Positions 1 to 10,364 of a stretch of 54,075 bases of DNA are shown here, piece after piece. The notes below the pieces were generated by a model. The model searched no databases. It saw nothing but the letters and a program-made list of their open reading frames with translations, and was not told the origin of the DNA. Origin of the DNA: Candidatus Kuenenia stuttgartensis (lineage in GTDB: Bacteria > Pseudomonadota > Alphaproteobacteria > SMXS01); the NCBI GenBank assembly GCA_943329845.2, contig CALQFM020000023.1:1-54075 (forward strand), given 5' to 3'. The position numbers and the translations under genes were made by a program. How positions within the stretch are numbered: position 1 is the first letter of the stretch; every line of letters begins with the position of its first letter.

Positions 1-37
1 CGGCGAGATCACCACGCCCTGATAGGGAAAGGACGCA

Positions 38-81
38 GACGATATGCAAAGGGCCCCGATCGGGGCCCTTTGCATATCGTC
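38..81. repeat. Perfect 44-bp palindrome
   Basis: Two 22-base arms are exact reverse complements around a centre between bases 59 and 60. The inner part reads GGGCCCC-GATC-GGGGCCC flanked by AAA and TTT, which as RNA gives a very stable hairpin with a GATC loop; the outer part extends the symmetry with GACGATATGC. It lies 42 bases beyond the stop of the truncated primase fragment. A bidirectional terminator is the simplest reading, but there is no clear U tract, and the symmetry is longer than a terminator needs. Confidence 0.75.
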
Positions 82-123
82 ATGCCGCGGCTCAATGGCC
101 TGTTTTTACTCCGCCCCACTGGC

Positions 124-234
124 CTAGAATCCGACCGCCCTTGACAACCCTTCGTGGCGCGGGCCCTTCTTGCCGCGTGGTATCGCCACCAAGGCCCACC
201 CGTGCGCGAGGTACTCTTCGACGAAGGGCGACAT
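124..234 (-). pseudogene. N-terminal stump of a primase-polymerase (Prim-Pol) of the mobile element
   Basis: A 36-codon reading frame starts with ATG at 234, two bases after the stop of the AlpA-like gene, and ends at TAG (126-124). It contains YLAHGWALVAIPRGKKGPR, which resembles the N-terminal signature of phage and plasmid bifunctional primase-polymerases, where a residue pair GW and a conserved P-x-x-x-G/K-x-P motif open the domain. In intact homologues several hundred residues follow; here the frame loses similarity at about residue 29 and stops. I read it as a remnant left by deletion. A short unrelated peptide cannot be excluded. Confidence 0.5.
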
Positions 235-236
235 GG

Positions 237-467
237 TCACTCACCCTCCACGTCGGGTTCAGCGGGGCGGCTGGCGCTCCGCGCGCTGCGCTTCGTCTCC
301 TCGATGAATTCGGCGATCTCCGCCTCGGACCAAAAAACAGCCCGCTGGCCGATCTGTATCCTCTTGGGAAAAGCACCCGCCTGCTCAAGCAGGTCGACCA
401 TGTATCGGGTCATTCCGGTGATGCGGAAGACTTCCGCACGTCGCAGTAGTCTGTCTGGGTTGCTCAT
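237..467 (-). CDS. AlpA-family (MerR-like) phage/element regulator
   Basis: This 76-residue protein opens with LLRRAEVFRITGMTRYMVDL, the usual winged-helix start of AlpA and excisionase-like regulators, followed by FPKRIQIGQRAVFWSEAEIAEFI, the second conserved stretch of the family. Such proteins act as DNA-binding activators or recombination directionality factors for the neighbouring integrase. The ATG at 467 is preceded by AGAGGTG at five bases. It lies between the integrase and the truncated primase on the same strand, as expected for a P4-like element. Which promoter it acts on is not visible. Confidence 0.85.
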   Translation of the reverse strand: MSNPDRLLRRAEVFRITGMTRYMVDLLEQAGAFPKRIQIGQRAVFWSEAEIAEFIEETKRSARSASRPAEPDVEGE

Positions 468-657
468 GACGACACCTCTATTAGGTAGGCGTCACCCAAG
501 TAGAGCCGGTATCGTTTATCTTCAACAGTAAAAATAAGGTTGGGGGCCCGATCTTACACAGAGCTTGTAGTGGGTAACTTACAGCCTCATTTATTCTTAT
601 ACTTCAATGAGTTTGCAAAAATGTCACACTCCAATTATTTTTTGTGGGCAGCCCGAC

Positions 658-1962
658 TTAGCCACTGGCTTTCCGTAAGGTCGTGACGTTTGAGGGGGCT
701 TGGGTCGAACAGAATTGCCCCCATGCCGCCATCAGGGTAGCCCGTCGCTCGAACAAGTCGCCGCGCCGATAGGCTGCCTCCACGGCGTTGGTGATCGCAT
801 GGGCGAGAGCCTTCTCGACCACCTCGGAAGGCTCCGGACGCGTGTCGCTGCACCAGTCCCGGAAACAACTACGAAAGCCATGCGGGACCACAGCCTCGCC
901 CGATTCATCCACCCATCTCGGCTCACCACCTTGGTTGAGACGCTTGATGACCGCAGCCAAGGTCATGTCGGAAAGACTTCTGCCCAGCTTGCTACCCGGA
1001 AACACAAGGGCGTCCCTGTTCTCCGACACGCGCAACAGCCGAACCTGGGCCAACACGCTGAACGCTTCCGCACTTAAGGGTACGCGATGCTCGCGGCCAG
1101 CCTTCATGCGAGCAGCCGCTATGGTCCAAACAGCACCATCGATATTGATCTCGCCCCATGTCGCGCCCCGGACCTCTCCCGACCGCGCGGCGGTCAGGAT
1201 GGCAAACCTGAGGGCAAGGGCCCCCATGCCGGGGACTTCCTTCAGGGCCACCATCATGCTGGGGAGGAGTGACCAAGGCAGGGCCGGATGGTGTCGCACA
1301 CGCACCGTCTTCTTAGTCGAGGGTAGTAAGTGACTCAGGTTGCCGCGCCAGACGGCCGGGTTAGCCCCGGAGCGCCAGTTCCGTGTCCCGGCGTAGTCCA
1401 GCACCACTTCGATCCTCTGGCGAACGCGCGTGGCTGTTTCGGGCTTGGTAAGCCATATCGGCTGGAGTGCGCGCAGGACATCGTCGCGGTCGACATCGTT
1501 GACCGGCTTATCGCCGAACACCGGATATACATATGAGACAAGGCTATTGCGCCACTGCTGCCGGTGCTTGGCGTTGCTGTACTCCGCCTCCTTGGCGGCG
1601 ATCCGGCTCTCGGCTGCGATCTTGAACGTCACCATACCGGCGCTGGCCTCAGCCTTTGCGGCCTCCTCGGCCGCTATCCGAGCCTGAGCTTCAGCGGCTT
1701 TGTGGGCGATGGGGTCGGTGCCCGTGCCCACCAAGGCTCTGCTGGCCGCCGCCTTATCCCGGGCGTTTGCCAACGACACATCACTATAGCCACCTAGCCC
1801 GATCTCATGGGGCTCGCCGCGCAACGTATATCTGAACACCCACGCCGCTCTGCCTGGCGCACGAACGTCCAGCCATAGGCCCTCGCCATCCCCAGTGCGC
1901 CCCTTTTTCCCCGCCTTCACCAAGTTGGCGGCCGTCAGGTGACTAAGCTTGTGCTTTGGCAT
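658..1962 (-). CDS. P4-type tyrosine integrase with DUF4102 arm-binding domain
   Basis: Site-specific recombinase expected to move the element in and out of tRNA-Ser. The N-terminal part (GDGEGLWLDVRAPG, then WVFRYTLRG and IGLGGYSDVSLANAR) is the arm-type DNA-binding domain of P4 integrases; a coiled Ala/Glu-rich linker and core-binding domain follow. Catalytic residues are readable: Arg in AARSGEVRG, HRVPLS, HGFR, the His of ALAH and the Tyr of AAYRR. I chose the ATG at 1962 because the protein then opens MPKHKLSHL with GGAG eight bases upstream; an earlier in-frame start at 2016 adds 18 residues with no family similarity. Length and catalytic set look complete, so it may be active. Confidence 0.9.
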   Translation of the reverse strand: MPKHKLSHLTAANLVKAGKKGRTGDGEGLWLDVRAPGRAAWVFRYTLRGEPHEIGLGGYSDVSLANARDKAAASRALVGTGTDPIAHKAAEAQARIAAEEAAKAEASAGMVTFKIAAESRIAAKEAEYSNAKHRQQWRNSLVSYVYPVFGDKPVNDVDRDDVLRALQPIWLTKPETATRVRQRIEVVLDYAGTRNWRSGANPAVWRGNLSHLLPSTKKTVRVRHHPALPWSLLPSMMVALKEVPGMGALALRFAILTAARSGEVRGATWGEINIDGAVWTIAAARMKAGREHRVPLSAEAFSVLAQVRLLRVSENRDALVFPGSKLGRSLSDMTLAAVIKRLNQGGEPRWVDESGEAVVPHGFRSCFRDWCSDTRPEPSEVVEKALAHAITNAVEAAYRRGDLFERRATLMAAWGQFCSTQAPSNVTTLRKASG

Positions 1963-2163
1963 CGGGATCGCTCCGGAACCGTTGGAAGGTCGGACGCGGT
2001 CCACATTTTGGTCCACATATATGGACCCACTGGAGCCAGCCGAACCAAACCATCATCGACAGATGATGGTCAGATCATAGGCGAAACACAGCCCTAAAGC
2101 ACTGATATTATTGTGTTCTTATTTCTATCTTCAGCAGCTATCAGCAAGCTTTAACAGATGAAA

Positions 2164-2253
2164 TGGCGGAGGGGATGGGATTCGAACCCACGAAGGGCTT
2201 GCACCCTTACACACTTTCCAGGCGTGCGCCTTCAACCGCTCGGCCACCCCTCC
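2164..2253 (-). tRNA. tRNA-Ser(GGA)
   Basis: A 90-base class II tRNA with acceptor pairs GGAGGGG/CCCCTCC, discriminator G and an encoded CCA (complement of 2164-2166). The anticodon loop is CTGGAAA, giving anticodon GGA. A long variable arm and the T loop GTTCGAATC are present. The integrase gene begins about 200 bases past the 3' end, so this gene is the likely integration target and stays intact after integration. Confidence 0.95.
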
Positions 2254-2265
2254 GCGAAAGGGCGC

Positions 2266-2293
2266 ACTATAGCCGATCGGTCGCTTCTGGCAA
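2266..2293 (-). promoter_or_regulatory. Sigma-70-type promoter of tRNA-Ser
   Basis: TTGCCA (complement of 2288-2293) and TATAGT (complement of 2266-2271) are separated by 16 bases, and the mature tRNA starts 12 bases after the -10 element. Confidence 0.6.
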
Positions 2294-2377
2294 CGGTTCC
2301 GGGCGGTTGCGCGGCAATTTCTTCGGACGCCGGAATGCCGTAGGCTGACGGCTGCTGACGCGGCAGGGGGAACGCCC

Positions 2378-2854
2378 GTGAACTGGACGACGATCACCGA
2401 GGACGAGGCGCGGCTGCACCCGCTTTACGGGTTCGCCGGCTGGCTTTGGGCGGTCTATGCGGTCGAGGTGCTGGGCATCGCCCTGACTCTGGAGGGCGTC
2501 ATCACCGTGGTCCGCGACTACGGCCTCAACCCGATCACCAACCCGTCCTTCGGCATCGTCTGGCTCCACCTGGCGCTCAACCTGCCGTTCCTGCTGATGG
2601 CGCCGATGAAGGCGCGCCTCATGCCTGTCGTCTCGATCGCCTGCTACTGGGTGGGCATTGCGATCAGTCTGGGTAGTTTCGGCACCATGCCGGGGCCGCT
2701 GATGAACGTCTCCATCCTCGCCCGCGTGGCGTTCTGGGTCGCCTGGGGCGTGGTTTTCACGCTCTACCTGCTGCGCTCGCGGCGGGTTAACGTCACCTAC
2801 CTGCACCGGGTGGGGCCGAACGATCCGATGGCGGCGTCGCCGGCGCAGGCGTAG
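2378..2854 (+). CDS. Four-helix membrane protein resembling DUF2569
   Basis: A 158-residue hydrophobic protein starting at GTG 2378 with GGGGGA about nine bases upstream. Four membrane segments are visible at about residues 19-43, 58-78, 83-102 and 108-130. The early GFAGWLW motif and the closing YLLRSRRVNVTYLH resemble DUF2569 family proteins, which end with a similar R-V-x-x-T-F/Y motif. No catalytic motif is present. It stands alone between tRNA-Ser and the next small gene. Function unknown; the family match is moderate. Confidence 0.7.
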   Translation: MNWTTITEDEARLHPLYGFAGWLWAVYAVEVLGIALTLEGVITVVRDYGLNPITNPSFGIVWLHLALNLPFLLMAPMKARLMPVVSIACYWVGIAISLGSFGTMPGPLMNVSILARVAFWVAWGVVFTLYLLRSRRVNVTYLHRVGPNDPMAASPAQA

Positions 2855-2972
2855 CTCGGGCGTCGCCAATCCCTTGAACGTCGGACTGGGCTTCCTAGAT
2901 TTTCCGTCGCGGAGGGCCTCCATCCCTGCGGCGGTTGCCCTCCCGGCATTCGAGAGCAACGGAGAGATGATG

Positions 2973-3470
2973 ATGGATACGATCGTCACGCATCCCGCTT
3001 CCCTGCGTGCGCTGTCCATGGACGGCCAGCCGACGGTGCCCGCGAGCGCATACGCGACTCCCCGGGAAGTGATGGAAGATACCGGCCTGTCCCGCGCCGA
3101 AAAGCGGGAAATACTGGCATTCTGGGCATCGGACGCCTGCGCGGTGGATTCGCGCCCCACGCTGCGCCAGCCGCCGGGCGCGACGGCGCCCGTGGCCTAT
3201 GACGACATCATGCGCGCGCTGCGGGAACTGGATGGCTTCGATCCGGACTGGCCGCCATCGGGCGGTACGGTCGTCCGGCCAGCCGCCTGGCGGCGGACCG
3301 CCACGTGGCGCGGCGCGGGCGAGGAGCCGACCGTGGAGGAGGCGCTGGCCGATCCGATCGTGCGCCTGGTGATGGCCCGCGACCGGGTGCGCGATGCCGA
3401 TGTCTACCGGGCAATGGCCCACGCGGGCCTGTGCCGGGGAAGGCGGGGACGGTTAGCCTGGAGAGGCTGA
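2973..3470 (+). CDS. Alphaproteobacterial hypothetical protein (small acidic N-terminal conserved block)
   Basis: Three ATG codons in a row (2967, 2970, 2973) follow GGAG at 2961; the spacing favours 2973, giving about 165 residues. The conserved part is YATPREVMEDTGLSRAEKRE followed by ILAFWASDACAV and a PVAYDDIMRALRELD block, a pattern seen in many short uncharacterised alphaproteobacterial proteins. The C-terminal part is Arg-rich (RDRVRDADVYRAMAHAGLCRG). No membrane segments or known enzyme motif. Function unknown. The reading frame extends further upstream (to 2874), but that part has no ribosome binding site. Confidence 0.65.
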   Translation: MDTIVTHPASLRALSMDGQPTVPASAYATPREVMEDTGLSRAEKREILAFWASDACAVDSRPTLRQPPGATAPVAYDDIMRALRELDGFDPDWPPSGGTVVRPAAWRRTATWRGAGEEPTVEEALADPIVRLVMARDRVRDADVYRAMAHAGLCRGRRGRLAWRG

Positions 3471-3474
3471 GCCT

Positions 3475-5277
<1,803 letters not shown>

Positions 5278-5332
5278 GGGGGCGGGTTTTACACGCGGGG
5301 AAGGTTGCTGCCAAGCGGCGGATTCGCAGGGT

Positions 5333-5746
5333 TCAGAAGTCCCAGGGAGATACCAGTTCCAGGCCTGTCGCCCGAAAATCCGTCAGGTTGCGGGTGGCGA
5401 GACGGCCGCCGTTGACCCGAGCGATCGCGGCGATCATGCCATCCGGAATCGACATGGTGATACCTTGGCGTTTAGCCGCACCCATGATCTCGCCATACGC
5501 CATCGCAGCTTCCTCGGTCAGGCCGAAAATCCGGTCGGCGAAGCGGCGCCTCCAATCCGCCAAACCCGGTTCCAGGCGTGGGGCTCGCTCGGCCGGCTTG
5601 ATTTTCTGGATGCCAAAAGCAATCTCGGCGATCGTCACTGTCGGGAGAGCCAATTCTGCGTCGTGCCGCGTCAACCATTCCATCACGGCGCCGTCGGGAA
5701 CCGCTCGCAGCGTTTCCGACACGACGTTGGTATCGAGGAAGATCAA
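5333..5746 (-). CDS. vapC: PIN-domain toxin ribonuclease, VapC/FitB family
   Basis: A 137-residue PIN-domain protein. It opens [11 protein letters not shown] with the first acidic metal ligand at Asp5; TIAEIAFGI carries the second conserved acid, and [10 protein letters not shown] the later Asp. These proteins are Mg2+-dependent RNases, usually cutting tRNA. The start overlaps the antitoxin stop by four bases (ATGA), so the two are translationally coupled, the standard layout for the pair. The RNA target cannot be told from sequence. Confidence 0.93.
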   Translation of the reverse strand: MIFLDTNVVSETLRAVPDGAVMEWLTRHDAELALPTVTIAEIAFGIQKIKPAERAPRLEPGLADWRRRFADRIFGLTEEAAMAYGEIMGAAKRQGITMSIPDGMIAAIARVNGGRLATRNLTDFRATGLELVSPWDF

Positions 5747-5991
5747 AGATCCAAACCCTCATGGGGCTTCCGGTTCTCACGGATGACAGCCTCCAGGTCG
5801 ATGTCGGGCCCGGATCGCGCGGCCAGCCTTGCGTAGAATGCGGCGGCCGGCTCGCGCCCGGTTTCCCGCACCTCATACGCTTCCAGCGCACGCTCGACGA
5901 TTTCGGCGATCGACCGTTTCTCCCGCCGTGCAAGCCGGTGGGCAAGATCGCGCGCTTTCGCGCTGCGTACGGATAGCTGTGGCTCGGCCAT
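5743..5991 (-). CDS. vapB: VapB-type antitoxin
   Basis: An 82-residue protein whose N-terminal half (LSVRSAKARDLAHRLARR then SIAEIVERALEAYE) matches the DNA-binding region of PSK/Rv0623-type VapB antitoxins; the C-terminal tail (AAFYARLAARSGPDID) should wrap the toxin. The ATG at 5991 has GGAG six bases upstream; a GTG four codons earlier overlaps that ribosome binding site and is less likely. It is followed by the toxin with a four-base overlap and preceded by a symmetric promoter region. Confidence 0.9.
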   Translation of the reverse strand: MAEPQLSVRSAKARDLAHRLARREKRSIAEIVERALEAYEVRETGREPAAAFYARLAARSGPDIDLEAVIRENRKPHEGLDL

Positions 5992-6009
5992 GGGAAACTC
6001 CACCTGACT

Positions 6010-6068
6010 GGCCTAACATAGGCCTACAGCTTCGTGCCATCAAGATGGCAGGAGGTATCTTGATGGCA
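6010..6068 (-). promoter_or_regulatory. vapBC promoter with two inverted repeats (probable autoregulatory operator)
   Basis: On the minus strand TTGATG (6038-6043) and TATGTT (6015-6020) are spaced by exactly 17 bases. A perfect 12-base inverted repeat, TGCCATCAAGAT with arms 6035-6046 and 6057-6068, covers the -35 element, and a second repeat, GGCCT-AACAT-AGGCC (6010-6024), encloses the -10. Antitoxin or toxin-antitoxin complexes normally bind such symmetric sites to repress their own promoter. The first repeat lies just after the pheT stop, so it could instead be a weak pheT terminator, but it has no U tract. Confidence 0.65.
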
Positions 6069-6070
6069 GT

Positions 6071-8473
6071 TCAGCCCCGCAACTTCCCACCCGTGGCCTT
6101 CTCGACGGCGTCGACGATCTTCTTCGACACTGCGTCGATGTCGGCGTCGGTCAGGGTCCGGTCGGTCGGCTGCAGGCGTACGGCAATGGCCAGCGACTTG
6201 TTGCCGTCGCCCACGCCGGGGCCTTCGTAGACGTCGAACAGCGACACGCTCTCGATCAGCTGCTTGTCCGCGCCCGACGCGGCGTTCATCACCTCGTGGG
6301 CGGTAACGGCCTGCGCGACGACGAAGGCGAAGTCGCGCTCCACCGCCTGGAACGGCGAGGCGACCAGCGCCGGCTTGGAGGTGCGCTTGCGCTCCTTCAC
6401 CGGGATGTTGTCGACGAACACCTCGAACGCGACCACCGGGCCTTTGACGTCGAGCGCCTTCAGCACCTTGGGGTGCAGCTCGCCGAACTGGGCGAGGCAG
6501 TTCTTCGGGCCCAGCATCAGCCGGCCGCTGCGGCCCGGGTGATACCAGCCGGGCGCGTCGGTGGCGATGCGCAGGTTGGCGGTCGCCGCGCCCAGCGCGT
6601 CGAGCAGGGCGAGGGCATCGGCCTTGACGTCGAACACGGTCACCGGGCCGGTCGCGTCGGACCAGTGGCGCTGGTGATTGGCGCCGGAGCGCACGCCGCC
6701 CGCCACCGTCGATTGGTCCTCGGGCGCGTCGCCCAGATATTGCGGGCCGACCTCGAACAGGGCGACCGAGGTGAAGCCCCGGTCGGCGTTGCGGCCGGCG
6801 GCCTCGACCAGGTTGGGCAGCACGCTGGGGCGCATGGCGTCGAGGTCCGAGCTGATCGGATTGGCGAGCGCCAGCGCCGCGGATCCGCCGCCGAACAGCG
6901 CCGCGCTGGCCGACGAGGTGAACGACCAGGTCACCGCCTCGTTCATGCCGCGCGCGGCCAGCAGACGGCGGGCGGTGCGGACCAGCCGCTGGCGGGTGTT
7001 GACCGCCGGCCTGATGGTTTCGCTGACCGGTGGCAGCATGGTCGACGGGATGGCGTGGAAGCCGTGGATGCGCGCCACTTCCTCGACCAGGTCGGCCTCG
7101 CCCTCGATATCGGTGCGCCAGCTCGGCACTCTCGCCTGGATGACGCCGCCGAACTCCTCGGCTGCGAAGCCGAGCGATTCCAGCCGGCGCACGGATTCGG
7201 CCGCCGGAATATCGATGCCGGTCAGGGTGCGGACCCGGTCGGGCCGCATTTCCGCTGTCTTGCGCCATTCGGGCACCGCGCCCGCGAGCACCAGCTCGCT
7301 GGCCTCGCCGCCGCAGATCTCCAGGATCAGCCGGGTCGCGTCCTCGGCGCCGCCGATGACGTACTGGCTGTCGACGCCGCGTTCGAAACGGTAGCGGGCG
7401 TCGCTGTTGATGCCCAGCATGCGGCCCGTATAGGCGGTGCGCACCGTATCGAACAGCGCCGATTCCAGCACCACGTCGGTGGTCTCCGGTGTGCAGCCGG
7501 TTGACTCGCCGCCCATGACGCCGCCAAGCCCTATGGCGCCCGCATCGTCGGCGATCACGCAGACCCCTTCGGGCAGGGAATAGGCCTTGCCGTCGAGCGC
7601 GGCCAGCTCTTCGCCGGGCCTGGAGACGCGGACGTGGATGCCGCCGGTCAGCTTCGCCGCATCATAGACGTGCAGCGGTCGCGCCCGGTCATAGGACAGG
7701 TAGTTGGTGACGTCGACCAGCGCCGAGATCGGGCGCAGCCCGATGGACTTCAGCCGGCGCTGCATCCAGGCAGGGCTCGGTCCGTTCCTGACGCCACGGA
7801 TATAACGGCCAACGAATACCGGACAGGCGCTCGCGTCCAGCGGATCGAGCTTCATGGAGACGCCGACCGCGCTCGTGAACTTGCCGGTGACGGGAGTCGC
7901 GTTGACCGGCTTCAGCGCGCCGATGCCGGCAGCGGCCAGGTCGCGGGCGATGCCGCGCACGCCCAGGCAGTCCTGCCGGTTGGGCGTGATGTTGATATCG
8001 ATGACCGGATCGTCCAGACCCAGCACCTGCGCGAACGGCACGCCCAGCGGGGCGTCCTCGGGCATCTCGATGATGCCGTCATGATCCTCGGACAGGCCCA
8101 TCTCGCGCTCCGACACCAGCATGCCGTTCGACGCGACGCCGCGGATTTCGCTGGGCTTCAGGGTCAGGCCGGTGCCGGGGACGGTCAGGCCGCTGCGGGC
8201 GAACACCGCCTTCATGCCGGTGCGCGCGTTGGGCGCGCCGCAGACCACCTGCACGATGTCGGTGCCGGTTTCGACCACGCACACCCGCAGCTTGTCGGCA
8301 TTGGGGTGCGGCTCGGCCTTCTGGACGTAGGCGACGGTGAACGGCGCCAGTGCCGCGCCGTTGTCGGTGACGCTTTCGACTTCGAGGCCGATGGCGGTCA
8401 GCGTGTCGGTGATGGTCTTCAGGTCGGCCGTGGTGTCCAGATGGTCCTTCAGCCAGGACAGCGTGAACTTCAT
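6071..8473 (-). CDS. pheT: Phenylalanine-tRNA ligase beta subunit
   Basis: Large subunit of the alpha2-beta2 synthetase that charges tRNA-Phe. It is 800 residues, the normal length. The start [13 protein letters not shown], the tRNA-binding (EMAP-like) domain near residues 39-150 with [10 protein letters not shown], the B3/B4 editing region, the B5 domain and the C-terminal ferredoxin-like anticodon-binding domain ([14 protein letters not shown]) appear in order. The start overlaps the pheS stop by four bases. It is the last gene of the rpmI-rplT-pheS-pheT run. Confidence 0.98.
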   Translation of the reverse strand: MKFTLSWLKDHLDTTADLKTITDTLTAIGLEVESVTDNGAALAPFTVAYVQKAEPHPNADKLRVCVVETGTDIVQVVCGAPNARTGMKAVFARSGLTVPGTGLTLKPSEIRGVASNGMLVSEREMGLSEDHDGIIEMPEDAPLGVPFAQVLGLDDPVIDINITPNRQDCLGVRGIARDLAAAGIGALKPVNATPVTGKFTSAVGVSMKLDPLDASACPVFVGRYIRGVRNGPSPAWMQRRLKSIGLRPISALVDVTNYLSYDRARPLHVYDAAKLTGGIHVRVSRPGEELAALDGKAYSLPEGVCVIADDAGAIGLGGVMGGESTGCTPETTDVVLESALFDTVRTAYTGRMLGINSDARYRFERGVDSQYVIGGAEDATRLILEICGGEASELVLAGAVPEWRKTAEMRPDRVRTLTGIDIPAAESVRRLESLGFAAEEFGGVIQARVPSWRTDIEGEADLVEEVARIHGFHAIPSTMLPPVSETIRPAVNTRQRLVRTARRLLAARGMNEAVTWSFTSSASAALFGGGSAALALANPISSDLDAMRPSVLPNLVEAAGRNADRGFTSVALFEVGPQYLGDAPEDQSTVAGGVRSGANHQRHWSDATGPVTVFDVKADALALLDALGAATANLRIATDAPGWYHPGRSGRLMLGPKNCLAQFGELHPKVLKALDVKGPVVAFEVFVDNIPVKERKRTSKPALVASPFQAVERDFAFVVAQAVTAHEVMNAASGADKQLIESVSLFDVYEGPGVGDGNKSLAIAVRLQPTDRTLTDADIDAVSKKIVDAVEKATGGKLRG

Positions 8474-9546
8474 CGGCTGATCCCCTGACCAAGAGTGGGG
8501 ACGTTAAGGGACGAGAAGCCGTAGTGGCGCAGCCAGCGCAGGTCGCTGTCGAAGAACGCGCGCAGGTCGGGCGCGCCGTATTTCAGCATGGCGATGCGGT
8601 CGATGCCCATGCCGAAGGCGAAGCCCTGGTATTTGCTGGGATCGATCCCGCCATGCTCCAGCACCTTCGGGTGGACCATGCCGCAGCCCATGATCTCCAG
8701 CCAGTCGTCGCCCTCGCCGATGCGCAGCTCGCCGCCGTCGCGGCGGCAGCCGATGTCGACCTCGGCCGACGGCTCGGTGAACGGGAAATAGCTGGGGCGG
8801 AAGCGCATCTTCACCTCGTCGACCTCGAAGAACGCGCGGCAGAACGCCTCGATGCAGCCCTTCAGGTGGCCCATATGGGTCGATTCGTCGATCACCAGCG
8901 CCTCGACCTGGTGGAACATGGGCGTGTGGGTCTGGTCGCTGTCGCAGCGGAAGGTGCGGCCCGGCGCGATGATCCGCAGCGGCGGCTTGCTGTTCAGCAT
9001 GGTGCGGATCTGCACCGGACTGGTGTGGGTGCGCAGCACGCGCCGTGTCCCGTCCGCCCGCTCGGGCAGGTAGAAGGTGTCGTGCATCTGCCGGGCAGGG
9101 TGCTCCGGCGGGATGTTGAGGGCGGTGAAATTGTAGAAGTCCTCCTCGATGTCCGGACCTTCGGCCACCGAGAAGCCCATCTGGGCGAAGATCTCGGTGA
9201 TCTCGTCGATGACCTGGCTCACCGGGTGGATGGTGCCGCGCGCCTCGGGCAGCACCGGCAGGGTGACGTCGATCCGCTCGCCGGCGAGGCGCGCGTCGAG
9301 CGCGGCTTCGTCCAGCTTCTCCTTCGCCACACGGATGGCGCCGTCGACATCATCCTTCAGGCGGTTGAGCGCGGGACCTGCGGCCTTGCGCTCGTCCTGG
9401 CTCATCTGGCCCAGGCCGCGCATCAGTTCGGAGATGGCGCCCTTCTTGCCCAGGGCGGCGACCCGGACCTGCTCCAGCGCCGCGGCGTCGGCCGCATTGG
9501 CGACCTGGCCCAGAAGGTCTTCACGGAGAGACTCGATATCCTGCAT
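8470..9546 (-). CDS. pheS: Phenylalanine-tRNA ligase alpha subunit
   Basis: Catalytic subunit of PheRS (358 residues): N-terminal coiled-coil tRNA-binding region, then the class II synthetase core with [18 protein letters not shown] and the motif 3 region [15 protein letters not shown] place the start at ATG 9546 ([11 protein letters not shown]), the usual family start; an upstream in-frame start at 9573 would run through a terminator-like hairpin. The ribosome binding site, GGGAA, is weak. The 70-base gap to rplT holds a strong intrinsic-terminator hairpin, so pheST levels may be set partly by read-through. Confidence 0.97.
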   Translation of the reverse strand: MQDIESLREDLLGQVANAADAAALEQVRVAALGKKGAISELMRGLGQMSQDERKAAGPALNRLKDDVDGAIRVAKEKLDEAALDARLAGERIDVTLPVLPEARGTIHPVSQVIDEITEIFAQMGFSVAEGPDIEEDFYNFTALNIPPEHPARQMHDTFYLPERADGTRRVLRTHTSPVQIRTMLNSKPPLRIIAPGRTFRCDSDQTHTPMFHQVEALVIDESTHMGHLKGCIEAFCRAFFEVDEVKMRFRPSYFPFTEPSAEVDIGCRRDGGELRIGEGDDWLEIMGCGMVHPKVLEHGGIDPSKYQGFAFGMGIDRIAMLKYGAPDLRAFFDSDLRWLRHYGFSSLNVPTLGQGISR

Positions 9547-9560
9547 CTGCTTTTCCCATG

Positions 9561-9586
9561 AAAAAGGGGGCACGCAGCCCCCTTTT
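9561..9586 (-). terminator. Intrinsic terminator/attenuator between rplT and pheS
   Basis: On the minus strand AAAAGGGGGC, loop TGCGT, GCCCCCTTTTT forms a ten-pair hairpin ending in a T run. It lies only 14 bases before the pheS ATG. No Phe-rich leader peptide is visible in the gap, so an E. coli-like pheM attenuator is not supported; partial termination after rplT is the simpler reading. Confidence 0.75.
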
Positions 9587-9615
9587 CCGAAAACACCAAG
9601 GCAAGGAGGCCCGGA

Positions 9616-9981
9616 TCAGGCGGCCTTCGCCAGCGCGTCCTGCGCCTGCTTGGCCAGCGAAGCGAAGGTGGCGGGCTCGTGCACGGCGATATCCGAGAGG
9701 ACCTTGCGATCGAGCTCGATGCCGCTGAGGACGAGCCCATTGATAAATCGCGAATAGGTCAGGCCGTGCTCGCGCGCGGCGGCGTTGATGCGCTGGATCC
9801 ACAGGGCGCGGAACGTGCGCTTCTTCGCCCGGCGGTCGCGATAGGCGTACTGACCGGCCTTCTCCACCGCCTGGGTGGCGATGCGGATGGTATTCTTGCG
9901 GCGGCCATAGTAGCCCTTCGCCGCATCGATGATCTTCTTGTGACGGGCGTGCGTCGTCACACCGCGTTTTACGCGAGACAT
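9616..9981 (-). CDS. rplT: 50S ribosomal protein L20
   Basis: A 121-residue basic protein with the full L20 sequence: [31 protein letters not shown], the [18 protein letters not shown] core and YSRFINGL. L20 binds 23S rRNA early in assembly and in several bacteria represses its own operon. It lies 12 bases after rpmI and before pheS, the classical order. Confidence 0.98.
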   Translation of the reverse strand: MSRVKRGVTTHARHKKIIDAAKGYYGRRKNTIRIATQAVEKAGQYAYRDRRAKKRTFRALWIQRINAAAREHGLTYSRFINGLVLSGIELDRKVLSDIAVHEPATFASLAKQAQDALAKAA

Positions 9982-9993
9982 GCTGCGAGCTCC

Positions 9994-10191
9994 TTAGCCG
10001 TAGGGGAGGAATTTTTTGACGATACGCGCATCGGCATCACACAGGATGGTGGTGCCGCGCTGATTGCGGATCTGCTTGTTGGTCCGCTTGATCATGCCGT
10101 GTCGCTTGTTCGCCTGGTTGGAGCGAACCTTTCCCGACGCCGTGAGGCTAAAGCGCTTCTTAGCGCCCGATTTGGTCTTTAGCTTGGGCAT
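9994..10191 (-). CDS. rpmI: 50S ribosomal protein L35
   Basis: A 65-residue protein, [14 protein letters not shown] to the C-terminal VKKFLPY, with KRHGMIKR in the middle: a typical L35. AAAGGAAAG precedes the ATG. In many bacteria infC lies directly upstream; here an oppositely oriented TraB/GumN gene (10365-11276) separates them, so rpmI needs its own promoter within 10192-10364. Confidence 0.98.
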   Translation of the reverse strand: MPKLKTKSGAKKRFSLTASGKVRSNQANKRHGMIKRTNKQIRNQRGTTILCDADARIVKKFLPYG

Positions 10192-10364
10192 TTCGCTTTC
10201 CTTTTGGTCGAATGTTGTTCAGCGATACAGATCGCCACGGCATGCCCTGCCGGCCGGGCGATCAAGGCGCGCGTTATAGCGTCTGCCTTTCGCGGTTGCA
10301 AGCGCCGTAGCGACGGGCTTGTCCGGCTGTCTATGATGGGCGATCGACGACCGGGAGACACCGT

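Larger units (their letters stand above)
1..2166. mobile_element. tRNA-proximal part of a small integrated element at tRNA-Ser; far end outside window
   Basis: A P4-type integrase (658-1962) sits immediately downstream of the 3' end of tRNA-Ser(GGA), followed in the same direction by an AlpA-like regulator and the start of a primase-polymerase. Integrase, AlpA, primase in this order next to a tRNA 3' end is the layout of P4-like satellites and small integrative elements. The attachment core is expected in the 3' half of the tRNA gene, so the boundary is put at the encoded CCA. I see no second copy of the tRNA 3' end in bases 1-650, so the other attachment site must lie to the left of the window or be lost. 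The exact boundary is inferred. Confidence 0.65.

Noticed and set aside
6035-6068. Inverted repeat as a terminator of pheT
   Set aside because: No T run follows, and it overlaps a well-spaced promoter for vapBC, so an operator is more likely; not excluded.
9547-9615. Possible Phe leader peptide before pheS
   Set aside because: No short frame with clustered Phe codons was found in the gap.
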